From Anaerolineales bacterium (lineage in GTDB: Bacteria > Chloroflexota > Anaerolineae > Anaerolineales > Anaerolineaceae), in NCBI GenBank assembly GCA_020060485.1, contig JAGVAB010000164.1, positions 1 through 29,049 on the forward strand: a DNA stretch of 29,049 nt, written 5' to 3'. Below are positions 9,014 through 16,487 of this stretch, one piece after another. The notes below the pieces were generated by a model, which did not search any database, had not been told where the DNA came from, and saw nothing but the letters and a program-made list of their open reading frames with translations. Both the position numbers and the translations under genes were made by a program. Numbering within the stretch: the stretch's first letter is position 1; every line of letters begins with the position of its first letter.

Positions 9014-9148
9014 CGCAGGTTTTCTAATGAGGGAGTTGCAGAATTAAGAGCATTCAGGAGGTATTTGGGGTGACGGCTGCCTGTTTCCACCTGTTGACAG
9101 GCGAAGCCAATCCAGTCTGATAAACGATCCTTTAGAATTAATATGAAA

Positions 9149-9177
9149 ATTATAGCATGCAAGCAGTAAACGTGCAA
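9149..9177 (-). promoter_or_regulatory. Probable rho promoter
   Basis: On the minus strand TTGCAC (9177-9172) and an extended -10 TGC-TATAAT (-10 at 9154-9149) are separated by 17 bp. Transcription would begin near 9142, giving a rho leader of about 190 nt. Both boxes, the spacing and the TGn extension are seen in the sequence; activity is inferred. Confidence 0.6.
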
Positions 9178-9213
9178 GCAAAAGACAAGCACTTTCCTGC
9201 GCCGGTTTTCTCT

Positions 9214-9221
9214 GTTAGAAT
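9214..9221 (+). promoter_or_regulatory. Possible promoter of the HIT gene
   Basis: TGT-TAGAAT (9213-9221) is an extended -10 box about 70 nt before the HIT gene start. A weak TTTCCT lies 17 bp upstream (9193-9198). It diverges from the rho promoter. An alternative TTGACA at 9094-9099 lacks a good -10 partner. Confidence 0.4.
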
Positions 9222-9291
9222 CACTTCAGGCTGTGCCGTCCAGGCTTTTTTATCAAAGTAGACCTGCGAAACAGCCGGAGGCAAACTCAAA

Positions 9292-9789
9292 ATGAAGCAA
9301 ATCTGGTCTCCCTGGCGGATGGAATATATCATGGATCACGAACCTATGAAAGGGTGTATCTTCTGTCAGGCTTTGCACCAGGCAGATGATGCTGCCAATT
9401 TGGTCATTTTTCGCGGTGAACGGGCTTTTGTGATTCTGAATCGCTATCCCTATACCAGCGGGCATTTGATGGTGGTGCCCTACGACCACCTGGCCTCGAT
9501 CACCGAGCTGGAAACGGACACCCGCATGGAACTGATGGAGCTGTTGAGCAGGGCCGAACAGGTGGTGAGCTGCGTGTACCATCCGGATGGATTTAACCTG
9601 GGGGCCAATATTGGCGAGGTCGCCGGGGCGGGGGTGCCGGGGCATGTGCATTTTCATGTGGTGCCGCGCTGGGCGGCGGATGCCAATTTCATGACATCGG
9701 TGGGTGAAACGAGGGTGCTGCCCGAAGACCTGGCGCAAACTTACCGGCGGCTGAAAGAAGGCTGGGACAATTTCAAACCGGGGGATTGA
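9292..9789 (+). CDS. HIT family hydrolase/transferase (Ap4A phosphorylase-like branch)
   Basis: The 165-residue protein has the histidine triad GHVHFHVVP with H118, H120 and H122, which forms the nucleotidyl-transfer active site. An N-terminal CIFC (C22, C25) is the typical half of a zinc site in this branch. The opening IWSPWRMEYI and YPYTSGHLMVVPYDH match bacterial and archaeal HIT proteins related to Ap4A phosphorylase. The likely role is hydrolysis or phosphorolysis of dinucleoside polyphosphates or nucleotide adducts in the cytoplasm. Exact substrate is not readable. The gene is monocistronic, divergent from rho, and its stop lies 15 nt from the convergent gatB stop with no visible terminator between. 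Confidence 0.92.
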   Translation: MKQIWSPWRMEYIMDHEPMKGCIFCQALHQADDAANLVIFRGERAFVILNRYPYTSGHLMVVPYDHLASITELETDTRMELMELLSRAEQVVSCVYHPDGFNLGANIGEVAGAGVPGHVHFHVVPRWAADANFMTSVGETRVLPEDLAQTYRRLKEGWDNFKPGD

Positions 9790-9804
9790 GAGTGTTTTTG
9801 CTGT

Positions 9805-11241
9805 TTACTGCTTTAGCAATTCATCCAGAATCTGGCGCGCCATTTGCGGGTCGGCCTTGCCGCGCATCTCGCGCATCACCTGGCCCACAAACCAGCCGAT
9901 GAGTGATTCCTTGCCGCTGCGGTAGTTTTCCACTTCAGCGGGATTGTTGATGATGATCTTCTCGCACACCTGACGGATGGCCGAATCATCGCTGACCTGA
10001 GCCAGCCCTTCGGTCTGGACGATCTCGGCAGGGGAACGGCCGCTTTCTGCCACCTTGCCCAGCAGCTTCTTGGCGGTGGCGTTGTTGATCGTGTTGGCAT
10101 CCACCAGCTTGAGGATGCCAGCCAGGTGTTCCGGCCGCAAGCGCAACTGGCCGGCGGAGATGCCGGCATCATTCAACATGCGCATCACGTCGTTCATCAA
10201 CCAGTTGGAAACCTGTTTGGCATCGCCGCCGTAGGCATGCACGGCATCTTCAAAGTATTCCGAAAGGCTGCGTTCGCTGGTCAGCACCTCGGCATCGTAT
10301 TCCGGCAGGCCATACGAATCCATGAAGCGCTGGCGGCGCGCCAGAGGCAATTCGGGGAAACCGGCCAGGATGCGATCTTTCCAGGCTTCGTCCAGGTGGA
10401 GGGGAAGCAGGTCAGGCTCACGGAAGTAGCGGTAATCGGCTTCGGTTTCCTTTGAGCGCATTTTCTTCAGTGATTTGCGGTTATCATCCCAGTCCAGTGT
10501 CCAGGGTTTGACTTCGCCGCCGGATTCGACTTCGCGTATCTGGCGTTCGGTCTCAACCAGGATGGCCGAGCGCACCGCATCGATCGAGTTGACGTTCTTG
10601 ATCTCGGTTTTGGTGTGGAGTTCGGTGCTGCCTTTGGGGCGAATGGAGACGTTGGCGTCACAGCGCAGGTGGCCTTTTTCCATGTCGGCTTCCGAGATGC
10701 CCAGCCAGCGCAAGAGTTGACGCAGGCGGGTCAGGTATTGGGCGGCCTCGTCTGCCGAGCGAATGTCGGGGTTGGTGACCATTTCTACCAGAGGCACGCC
10801 GCAGCGGTTGAAGTCGATATAGCGTTTGCCTTTTTCGTTTTTGGTTTTGCCGGCATCCTCTTCGAGGTGCAGCTTGTGGATCGTTACCCGGCGGGTGTAG
10901 CCCTCTGGCATGGGCAGGTCGAGAAAGCCGCCAATGGCGATGGGAACGTCGTACTGTGAAATTTGATATCCCTTGGGCAGGTCGGGGTAGAAGTAGTTCT
11001 TGCGGTCAAAGAAGGAAAGCGCCTGGGGTTCAGCATGCATGGCAGTCGCCAGGAGAACAGCTTTTTCAACCACGGCCTGATTGGGCACAGGCAGCACGCC
11101 AGGCAAGCCGGTGCATACCGGACAGATGTTGGTGTTGGGCGGCTGTTCCCAGGAATCGGCTTTGCAGGAACAGAAGATCTTGGTGTGGGTGTTGAGCTGG
11201 ATGTGGGTCTCCAGACCAATGACGACTTCGTATTCTGTCAT
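9805..11241 (-). CDS. gatB: Asp-tRNA(Asn)/Glu-tRNA(Gln) amidotransferase subunit B
   Basis: GatB is the tRNA-binding, kinase-like subunit of GatCAB, which converts misacylated Glu-tRNA(Gln) or Asp-tRNA(Asn) to the correct amide. The 478-residue protein opens with TEYEVVIGLETHIQL and has four cysteines in CSC and CPVC that should hold zinc. It continues with LPKGYQISQYD, YIDFNRCGVPLVEMVTNPD and KGHLRCDANVS. Its C-terminal YqeY-like tail domain includes NWLMNDVMRMLN and GWFVGQVMREMRGKADP. The ATG at 11241 is preferred over the one six bases upstream because AAGAGA would abut the earlier start. Its partners gatC and gatA lie about 7 kb away on the same strand, so the three subunits are not co-transcribed. 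Confidence 0.96.
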   Translation of the reverse strand: MTEYEVVIGLETHIQLNTHTKIFCSCKADSWEQPPNTNICPVCTGLPGVLPVPNQAVVEKAVLLATAMHAEPQALSFFDRKNYFYPDLPKGYQISQYDVPIAIGGFLDLPMPEGYTRRVTIHKLHLEEDAGKTKNEKGKRYIDFNRCGVPLVEMVTNPDIRSADEAAQYLTRLRQLLRWLGISEADMEKGHLRCDANVSIRPKGSTELHTKTEIKNVNSIDAVRSAILVETERQIREVESGGEVKPWTLDWDDNRKSLKKMRSKETEADYRYFREPDLLPLHLDEAWKDRILAGFPELPLARRQRFMDSYGLPEYDAEVLTSERSLSEYFEDAVHAYGGDAKQVSNWLMNDVMRMLNDAGISAGQLRLRPEHLAGILKLVDANTINNATAKKLLGKVAESGRSPAEIVQTEGLAQVSDDSAIRQVCEKIIINNPAEVENYRSGKESLIGWFVGQVMREMRGKADPQMARQILDELLKQ

Positions 11242-11282
11242 GTGCATTCTCTTTTTTGTGATTTGGTTTCAAGTACAGGGAA

Positions 11283-11311
11283 ATTATACTGCAATTGTCA
11301 GGGAGGGCAGG
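11283..11311 (-). promoter_or_regulatory. Probable gatB promoter
   Basis: On the minus strand a perfect TATAAT (11288-11283) lies 17 bp after CTGCCC (11311-11306). Transcription would start near 11276, about 35 nt before the gatB start. The -35 overlaps the left target duplication (11308-11317) of the insertion at 11318-11505, so the insertion placed new DNA directly against this promoter. Confidence 0.5.
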
Positions 11312-11317
11312 TGACGT

Positions 11318-11505
11318 AGGGCAATTGCATCAAAATTCTTTTCTACGATAAATGAATGTTTACCCCACCCCTAACCCCGCCCCAGGGCGGGGAATGAGAA
11401 GAAAGCAGAGAGTTTGAGCGCATTGCGCTCAAACTCTCTGCAAAAAAAAGTTTTTCGGGGGATGGGTAAAAAACATTTCAACACGGAACAAGATGCAATT
11501 GCTAT
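11318..11505. mobile_element. 188-bp MITE-like insertion with 10-bp target duplication
   Basis: A perfect 10-bp direct repeat CAGGTGACGT flanks the element (11308-11317 and 11506-11515). Inside, three bases from each edge, is a perfect 11-bp inverted repeat GCAATTGCATC (11321-11331) and GATGCAATTGC (11492-11502). A second, imperfect inverted pair lies further in (11355-11371 with 11457-11476). The centre has the perfect hairpins CCCCGCCC/GGGCGGGG (11375-11392) and an 18-bp stem at 11405-11441. There is no transposase, so it would have been mobilised in trans. The element fills most of the 342-bp gap between gatB and the glycosyltransferase gene. Confidence 0.8.
11405..11441. repeat. Near-perfect 37-nt palindrome
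   Basis: Eighteen bases at 11405-11422 pair perfectly with 11424-11441 around a single central T. On the plus strand an A-run follows; on the minus strand a T-rich stretch (TTTCTTCT) follows. It could act as a minus-strand terminator, but no minus-strand gene lies upstream of it. It is more likely part of the structure of the insertion that contains it. Confidence 0.7.
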
Positions 11506-11570
11506 CAGGTGACGTTTCCTTGTCATCGCTCAATAGCAACAGCAATAATCTCGATTGTGTTTCAAAACGC

Positions 11571-11576
11571 TATAAT
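11571..11576 (+). promoter_or_regulatory. -10 box implying a leaderless transcript
   Basis: A perfect TATAAT ends eight bases before the ATG at 11584. Transcription would normally begin at about 11583-11584, so the mRNA would have little or no leader. There is no Shine-Dalgarno sequence before this ATG. No strong -35 is visible. The -10 lies about 65 bp outside the insertion at 11318-11505. Confidence 0.6.
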
Positions 11577-11583
11577 AGAGATT

Positions 11584-13380
11584 ATGAACAAGAGATCAAG
11601 GCGGATAACCAGATTCGCATGGGGAATAGGGACAGCAGGTCTTTGCGCAGTTCTTCTGGCAGTCTTGCCCTACGCTCTGTTAAAAGCCTTTCTCGACAGG
11701 ATGGCTGGCGATGGCAATGCGGAGGTCTTCACATTGCTACTGCACAGCGGCCTGCGCTGGCTGCCGGGACTGGCCGGATTGCTGCTGGTGGTGTTGGGGT
11801 TGGTGGTCTTTTTCCGCCCGCAGACCCTGAAATGGATGTGGATAGAGCTGCGCCTGTTGGGGCCAGATCTGCGCCGCCTGGTACAGGATGGAAACCCGGC
11901 CCGGCTGCCCGCCGCTGAAAGATGGGGACTGGTGGGGGTCATGCTGGTCTTTTTGGTGTTGACGGTGATACTTGACTTGCGCATTCCCCTGCGCTATGAC
12001 GAGGCTTACACCTATATGGAATTTGCCCGGCATTCCTTCTGGCAGGCCATTTCTGATTATCATGTGGTCAACAATCACATTTTCCACACTTTGCTGGTGC
12101 ATCTCTCCACCCGGTTGTGGGGCAGCGGGTGGCTCGCCATCCGTCTGCCGGCATTAATGGCCACCTTGCTGTTGTTGCCGGGGTTGTATGCCCTGGGGCG
12201 AAGATTGTATGATGGGGGCATCGGCCTGGCCGCAGCCGGGATGTTTGCGTTTTCTCCAGTTTTCATATTGTATGCCACCAGCGCCCGCGGATATGCATGG
12301 GTGATGCTTTTCACGGTTTGGCTGTTTCTGCTGGCCTTGCGCTTGCAAACAGGTTGTGACCGGGCTGCCTGGCTGCTGTTAATCGTGTGCGGTGCGCTGG
12401 GGATGTGGACGATACCGATCATGGTCTATCCGTTGGCGGGAGTTTACCTGTGGCTCTTTTTTCAGGCTGTGCTGCAACGCCCGGATGGGATTTCATTTCT
12501 GCGTCGTGTGGCGGGTTTGGCTTCCTCCGGTATGGCAATGGTAGCGCTGACTTTGGTGCTGTATACACCGGCTTTTGGCAGAGATTGGCTGGCAGGTTTC
12601 CTGACGCGCAATGAAAAAGCCGTTTTACCACTGGATGTGTTTTTGTCCAATTTGGGCATTTGGGTCCGGGCGCCGTTTGAGGAGTGGCTGGCTGGATACA
12701 GTGGGTCGGTTATTGGGTTGCTGTGGATGGGGCTGTTACTGTCTTTGCTGCTGCATGCCCGGCTCAGCCGTTGGCGCACGCCACCTTTTGCGGCGGTACT
12801 GGCGGCCATATGCGTCATTCTGGTTGTGCAGCGTCCTGAGCCGATCACACGCATGTGGTCCTGGCTTGCATCGCTTTTCTTTTTGGCATGTGTGTCCGGT
12901 GTGGCAGGCGGTGTGCATTTGTTTTTACAGCGGCGTGAGCGGTGGCAGCCGGCGCTGCCATTCACATTTTTCATCCTTGGGGTTGCCGCCAGCAGTCTGG
13001 CTTTAGCGGCTCAATTTGAACCGTTGCTTCAGTCTCCCGGATATGAAGCTCCACGGGTAACTGCTTATTTGCAATCGATCCTTGTGCCGGATGATGTGGT
13101 GGTGGTGGCATCCCACACTGACGCTATGTACTGGTATGAATTTGAGCAGGCGGGTATCCCGGAAAACGCCATTCGCGGGATCAAATTACGGCCTTTCCGC
13201 CGGGCGCTGGTCATTGTTCATCCAGGCGAGCGCGAGACGCTGGAAACAGTTTTGGAAGAAACCGGGCCGGACGCGGTATTCCTTGACCTGGACTCGACGA
13301 TTCTCTTGCAGCGTTTTGCTGATGTTGAAGTCTATGCTGTGCAGGCCGTGCACGAGGTGGTTGAGAAGGCGTTCCCGTGA
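11584..13380 (+). CDS. Multipass membrane glycosyltransferase, GT39/ArnT-like
   Basis: The 598-residue protein has two N-terminal hydrophobic helices, then LRYDEAYTYMEFA, whose DE pair fits the catalytic loop of polyprenyl-phosphate-dependent (GT-C) glycosyltransferases. At least seven more membrane helices follow up to about residue 490, then a soluble C-terminal segment of about 110 residues. It probably moves a sugar from a polyprenyl-phosphate donor to a glycan, lipid or protein at the outer face of the membrane. Donor and acceptor cannot be told from sequence. An in-frame ATG at 11509 is rejected because a TATAAT lies between it and 11584 and its extra residues look non-coding. No co-transcribed partner is evident. 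Confidence 0.82.
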   Translation: MNKRSRRITRFAWGIGTAGLCAVLLAVLPYALLKAFLDRMAGDGNAEVFTLLLHSGLRWLPGLAGLLLVVLGLVVFFRPQTLKWMWIELRLLGPDLRRLVQDGNPARLPAAERWGLVGVMLVFLVLTVILDLRIPLRYDEAYTYMEFARHSFWQAISDYHVVNNHIFHTLLVHLSTRLWGSGWLAIRLPALMATLLLLPGLYALGRRLYDGGIGLAAAGMFAFSPVFILYATSARGYAWVMLFTVWLFLLALRLQTGCDRAAWLLLIVCGALGMWTIPIMVYPLAGVYLWLFFQAVLQRPDGISFLRRVAGLASSGMAMVALTLVLYTPAFGRDWLAGFLTRNEKAVLPLDVFLSNLGIWVRAPFEEWLAGYSGSVIGLLWMGLLLSLLLHARLSRWRTPPFAAVLAAICVILVVQRPEPITRMWSWLASLFFLACVSGVAGGVHLFLQRRERWQPALPFTFFILGVAASSLALAAQFEPLLQSPGYEAPRVTAYLQSILVPDDVVVVASHTDAMYWYEFEQAGIPENAIRGIKLRPFRRALVIVHPGERETLETVLEETGPDAVFLDLDSTILLQRFADVEVYAVQAVHEVVEKAFP

Positions 13381-13490
13381 GAAAGGGTATGGGGGGAGAA
13401 GACAGGCACCGATTTTGCATGACGGATGCCGTCACAGATGAACTTTGCGATAGAATAGGGTAAACCATGTATTGAAGAGAGGCGGCAAGC

Positions 13491-14603
13491 ATGACAGAAT
13501 CATCCAAAGTATATTTCACCAATTTGCGCACCAAGCCCGGCCAGAATATTCTGGACAAGCTGGAGAAGTTGATGCGCAAGGCAGATGTGGAGCAGATTGA
13601 CTTCCATGAAAAATTCACGGCGATCAAAATGCATTTTGGCGAGCCGGGCAACCTGGCTTATATCCGCCCCAATTATGCGGCGCGGGTGGTGAAGCTGGTG
13701 CGCGAGCTGGGCGGACGGCCATTTTTGACTGACGCCAATACCCTGTATAGCGGCCGCCGGGCGAATGCACTGGATCATTTGGAAAGCGCATCAGAGAACG
13801 GGTTCAACCGTCTGGCCGTGGGCTGCGATGTGATCATCGCCGATGGCCTGAAGGGTACTGATTTTCGTGAGATTGTCATTGATCAAAAACATTGCCGTAC
13901 TGCCAGGATCGGTACGGCCATAGCTGACGCGGATATCATCCTTTCCCTGACTCATTTCAAGGGGCATGAGGTGACTGGTTTTGGCGGGGTGATTAAAAAT
14001 CTGGGTATGGGCAGCGGTTCACGCGGCGGCAAGCTGGAGATGCATTCGGCCTCCAAGCCGGTGATCAAACTGGAAAAATGCGTTGGCTGCCGTATGTGCG
14101 AGCGAAGCTGCCCGGAGCAGGCCATTTCGATGAATGCTGACAAGAAAGCTGTGATCGATTACGCCCTGTGCATTGGCTGCGGGCAATGCGTTGCAGTTTG
14201 CCAGTATGATGCTGCACGGGTGCGCTGGGATGATTCTGCCGAGAGCGCAACCGAAAAAATCGCCGAATATACCCTGGCTGTGCTGCAAGACAAGCCCGGT
14301 TTCCACGTCAGTTTCCTGATGGACATTTCACCGGATTGCGATTGTTGGGCCAATAATGATGCGCCCATTGTGCCGGATCTGGGCATCATGGCTTCCTTTG
14401 ACCCGGTGGCACTGGATCGGGCTGCGGTGGACATGGTGAACCGCACAGCTGCCTTGCTGGGCTGTCAGTTGCAGGAAAGGCACTTCCACGAAGGGGATGA
14501 TAAATTTGACGCCCTGCATGCCGATACCCATTGGCAGGCAGGTCTGGCATATGCCGAGCAAATCGGTCTGGGTTCGCAGACGTATGAGCTGGTTGAGGTT
14601 TAA
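13491..14603 (+). CDS. DUF362 protein with two [4Fe-4S] ferredoxin motifs
   Basis: The 370-residue protein has an N-terminal DUF362 region with IDFHEKFTAIKMHFGEPGN, FLTDANTLYSGRR and a GHEVTGFGGVIKNLGMG segment. A ferredoxin insert follows with C197, C200, C203, C207 (CVGCRMCERSCP) and C227, C230, C233, C237 (CIGCGQCVAVC). A second DUF362 part includes DISPDCDCW and DPVALDRAAVDMV. The eight cysteines should bind two [4Fe-4S] clusters, so electron transfer is likely. The reaction of the family is not established. GAGAGG (13477-13482) lies eight bases before the ATG. The next gene starts 21 nt after the stop, so the two probably form an operon. Confidence 0.9.
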   Translation: MTESSKVYFTNLRTKPGQNILDKLEKLMRKADVEQIDFHEKFTAIKMHFGEPGNLAYIRPNYAARVVKLVRELGGRPFLTDANTLYSGRRANALDHLESASENGFNRLAVGCDVIIADGLKGTDFREIVIDQKHCRTARIGTAIADADIILSLTHFKGHEVTGFGGVIKNLGMGSGSRGGKLEMHSASKPVIKLEKCVGCRMCERSCPEQAISMNADKKAVIDYALCIGCGQCVAVCQYDAARVRWDDSAESATEKIAEYTLAVLQDKPGFHVSFLMDISPDCDCWANNDAPIVPDLGIMASFDPVALDRAAVDMVNRTAALLGCQLQERHFHEGDDKFDALHADTHWQAGLAYAEQIGLGSQTYELVEV

Positions 14604-14624
14604 GGGCAAAAAAGGAAAGGCAAG

Positions 14625-15083
14625 ATGAAAGACTTTGTCCCGTTTTTGATCAGAGCCAAGCAGCATACCTATGCCGCTGGCGGTGCTGTGGCAGCTTCCA
14701 GCCGCCCGCATTCGAAGGACCTGCGCTATGCTGAAGGTTCATATCTTTACCTCGACACTTACCTGGGCGATGTGGATTTCATCGGCGAGGAGGCGGTCTG
14801 GCAGGATGAACTGCCGATATGGGGGATGAATTATTATGGCTGGATGAAGGCGGACGAAATTCCGGATGGGTTCAGCGAGTGTCTCAAGGGAGCATTGATG
14901 GCCGTACCTGAAGAAGCACCTTTTCGCGGGCCGGCAGAGTTTCGCCGGGGCGAGTTTGTGTACCGTTGTGAATGGCAGGGTGGGGTGATGCGGTTTGCCG
15001 GCCGGGAGGAGATCCTGCATCGCAACGTGTCGATCTATGAACTGGTTTTTCATGGGGGCGCGCTGAAGTCGTTTTCGGTTTGA
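14625..15083 (+). CDS. DUF5680 domain protein
   Basis: The 152-residue soluble protein matches the DUF5680 pattern from memory. It has an opening FLIRAKQHTYAAGG, then SSRPHSKDLRYAEGSYLYLDTYLG, EEAVW, the conserved aromatic MNYYG, RGPAEFRRGEFVYRCE, and a C-terminal FHGG. It has no signal peptide or membrane helix. The function of the family is unknown; some members are fused to or listed with transcription regulators. AAGGAAAGG (14612-14620) gives a strong ribosome binding site. The 21-nt gap from the DUF362 gene suggests co-transcription, so a functional link is possible but unproven. Confidence 0.82.
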   Translation: MKDFVPFLIRAKQHTYAAGGAVAASSRPHSKDLRYAEGSYLYLDTYLGDVDFIGEEAVWQDELPIWGMNYYGWMKADEIPDGFSECLKGALMAVPEEAPFRGPAEFRRGEFVYRCEWQGGVMRFAGREEILHRNVSIYELVFHGGALKSFSV

Positions 15084-15133
15084 ACTGGCAGGTTGAGCAT
15101 GGTTTGAGTATGCCAACCTTTCCAAGGGTTGAA

Positions 15134-16030
15134 TCAAGGCACATACAGCGCGGCGAAGTCAGCGGTAACGTAAACATCGTATGTCATTTCTTTCGCATAG
15201 GCAACGCCAACACCCAGGGCGGTGAAAGCGGGATGCAGGATGATATTGCGATGCACTTCGCTGGCCATCCAGATATGCCAGGCCTGGTAGGGGTCGCCGC
15301 CGGCATAGATGGTTTCACCGCCGTTGGTGAAGGTGAGTCCCTGGGCGGTCAGGCGGGTGTTGAAGTCGCGGCCGTCATAACTGAGGTGGGAGAAGAAATC
15401 ATGGTTGGCCATGTCCTGACTGTGCAGGCGGGCGGCGGTGTCCAGATGCGGGTTGCGCTGGGCAGGGGGCAGGCCGTGCTGGCTGCGGGCCAGATTGAGC
15501 AGATCGAAGAGGGTATCTTCGTATTCCCGGGCAGTGAAACTGCGTCCGCCGGCATCCTGGGGAATGGGGGTAGGTGTGGGCGGTGCGTCCGCCAACGGCA
15601 CGGCGGCCGGGTTGCCGCGCAAACTGCTGATCAAAGGCCCCGAGACCCAGCAGGGACTGACCGCATCCGGCGGGAGCACCAACCACCAGGTGCGTTCGGG
15701 ATTAAGCCCCAACAGGGCTACTTCCTGAAAGACGGGCAGGCTGCGGCTGACAGCAAAGTCAGTGGATGGTCCCTGGCGGCAGTTGATGGTGTCCAGGGTG
15801 CGGCCCCAGGCGGCTGGCGTGACAGAAGCGGCCACCGTGTGTGTGAGGGTGGCAGAGGGAATTGGCAGGCTGGGAAAGGCTGTGGGGGTGGCTGTACTGA
15901 CTGGCGGCGGGTTGGTGCGGGACGGAAGTGGAACTGTGTTCTGGATGGCGGGCGCGGCTGGCGGCGGGTGACAGGCCGTTAACGCAAGCAGTAAACACAG
16001 ACATGCAAAGCGGCGCAGGCAGGGTTTCAT
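15134..16030 (-). CDS. CAP-domain lipoprotein with SH3-like segment
   Basis: The 298-residue protein has a lipoprotein signal with lipobox LTAC (Cys at residue 20) and a Pro/Thr linker to about residue 70. An SH3-like segment follows (DTINCRQGPSTDFAV to CWVSGPLI). After another Pro/Thr linker the C-terminal half is a CAP/SCP-PR1 domain like YkwD: FDLLNLARSQHGLPP, LDTAARLHSQDMANHDFFSH, GGETIYAG, WMASEVHRNIILHPAFTALGVGVAY. The conserved His and Glu of the CAP cavity appear as SH, GE and H-R-N. Bacterial CAP proteins are surface or secreted proteins of uncertain activity. The start overlaps the upstream SH3 gene stop by ATGA, so the two are coupled. Confidence 0.9.
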   Translation of the reverse strand: MKPCLRRFACLCLLLALTACHPPPAAPAIQNTVPLPSRTNPPPVSTATPTAFPSLPIPSATLTHTVAASVTPAAWGRTLDTINCRQGPSTDFAVSRSLPVFQEVALLGLNPERTWWLVLPPDAVSPCWVSGPLISSLRGNPAAVPLADAPPTPTPIPQDAGGRSFTAREYEDTLFDLLNLARSQHGLPPAQRNPHLDTAARLHSQDMANHDFFSHLSYDGRDFNTRLTAQGLTFTNGGETIYAGGDPYQAWHIWMASEVHRNIILHPAFTALGVGVAYAKEMTYDVYVTADFAALYVP

Positions 16031-16380
16031 CCTTCATCCTGAATGGCTTGCAGGCTATCCAGCGGGACCCAGCCTTGCTGCCCCACCTGGTTGGTGCACC
16101 AGGCCCAACCATTGACCAGCTCTTGAGCGGTGAGCTGTTCGCGGGGATGCACGCTGAGTTCCACGGGATTATAGTCACGGCGCAGAACGGCCAGCCCTTC
16201 CAAAAGGTCGAGGAACACATCAGGCACCCAGCGGGAGTCGCCGCTGGCAGTGGTGCACCAGATCCAGCCGGGCCAGTCGGTCTGGCGGTCACTGGTGGTC
16301 AGGGTTTCGCCTTTATTAAGGATGATGGGGTCGGGGTAGGCGGACTGGTAGGGCTGGACGACAAGGTGGGTGGGTTTCAT
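16027..16380 (-). CDS. Small protein with two SH3-like repeats
   Basis: The 117-residue protein contains two related segments, about residues 20-60 (GETLTTSDRQTDWPGWIWCT...SRWVPDVFL) and 78-113 (REQLTAQELVNGWAWCT...QGWVPLDSL). Both have the W-W-C-T and W-V-P pattern of bacterial SH3-like domains. There is no signal peptide or membrane helix, so it should be cytoplasmic unless secreted by another route. The ATG at 16380 is chosen because the longer frame to 16455 runs through the hairpin repeat at 16420-16446. It overlaps the CAP gene by ATGA. The SH3 segment in the CAP lipoprotein next door suggests related roles. Function unknown. Confidence 0.8.
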   Translation of the reverse strand: MKPTHLVVQPYQSAYPDPIILNKGETLTTSDRQTDWPGWIWCTTASGDSRWVPDVFLDLLEGLAVLRRDYNPVELSVHPREQLTAQELVNGWAWCTNQVGQQGWVPLDSLQAIQDEG

Positions 16381-16419
16381 TAGATCCAATGGGTTATGTC
16401 GCAAGGACCACAATTCAAG

Positions 16420-16446
16420 CGCACCCTGAGCTTGTCGAAGGGTGCG
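16420..16446. repeat. Conserved-loop hairpin, copy 1
   Basis: CGCACCCT (16420-16427) pairs perfectly with AGGGTGCG (16439-16446) around the 11-nt loop GAGCTTGTCGA. On the minus strand the loop reads TCGACAAGCTC and with its closing pairs the core is CTTCGACAAGCTCAG. It lies in the 107-nt gap between gatA and the SH3 gene. The same loop with unrelated stems occurs twice at 22184-22269. Confidence 0.8.
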
Positions 16447-16487
16447 GGTATGCAAGTATTACCGCTGCGTCTTTTCGCATGACGAGA

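Noticed and set aside
9094..9123. TTGACA on the plus strand upstream of the HIT gene
   Set aside because: No acceptable -10 lies 16-18 bp downstream; the extended -10 at 9213-9221 is a better candidate.
15090..15119. Hairpin AGGTTG...CAACCT between convergent genes
   Set aside because: Short outer and inner stems with an interrupted pairing and no T-run on either strand; too weak to call a terminator.
15080..15982. Open frame of 300 codons on the plus strand
   Set aside because: It is antisense to the CAP lipoprotein gene, whose signal peptide and CAP motifs are unmistakable; the plus-strand product is Gly/Arg-rich without known domains.
16381..16455. N-terminal extension of the SH3 protein
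   Set aside because: The extra residues are encoded by the hairpin repeat at 16420-16446, a typical source of false extensions.
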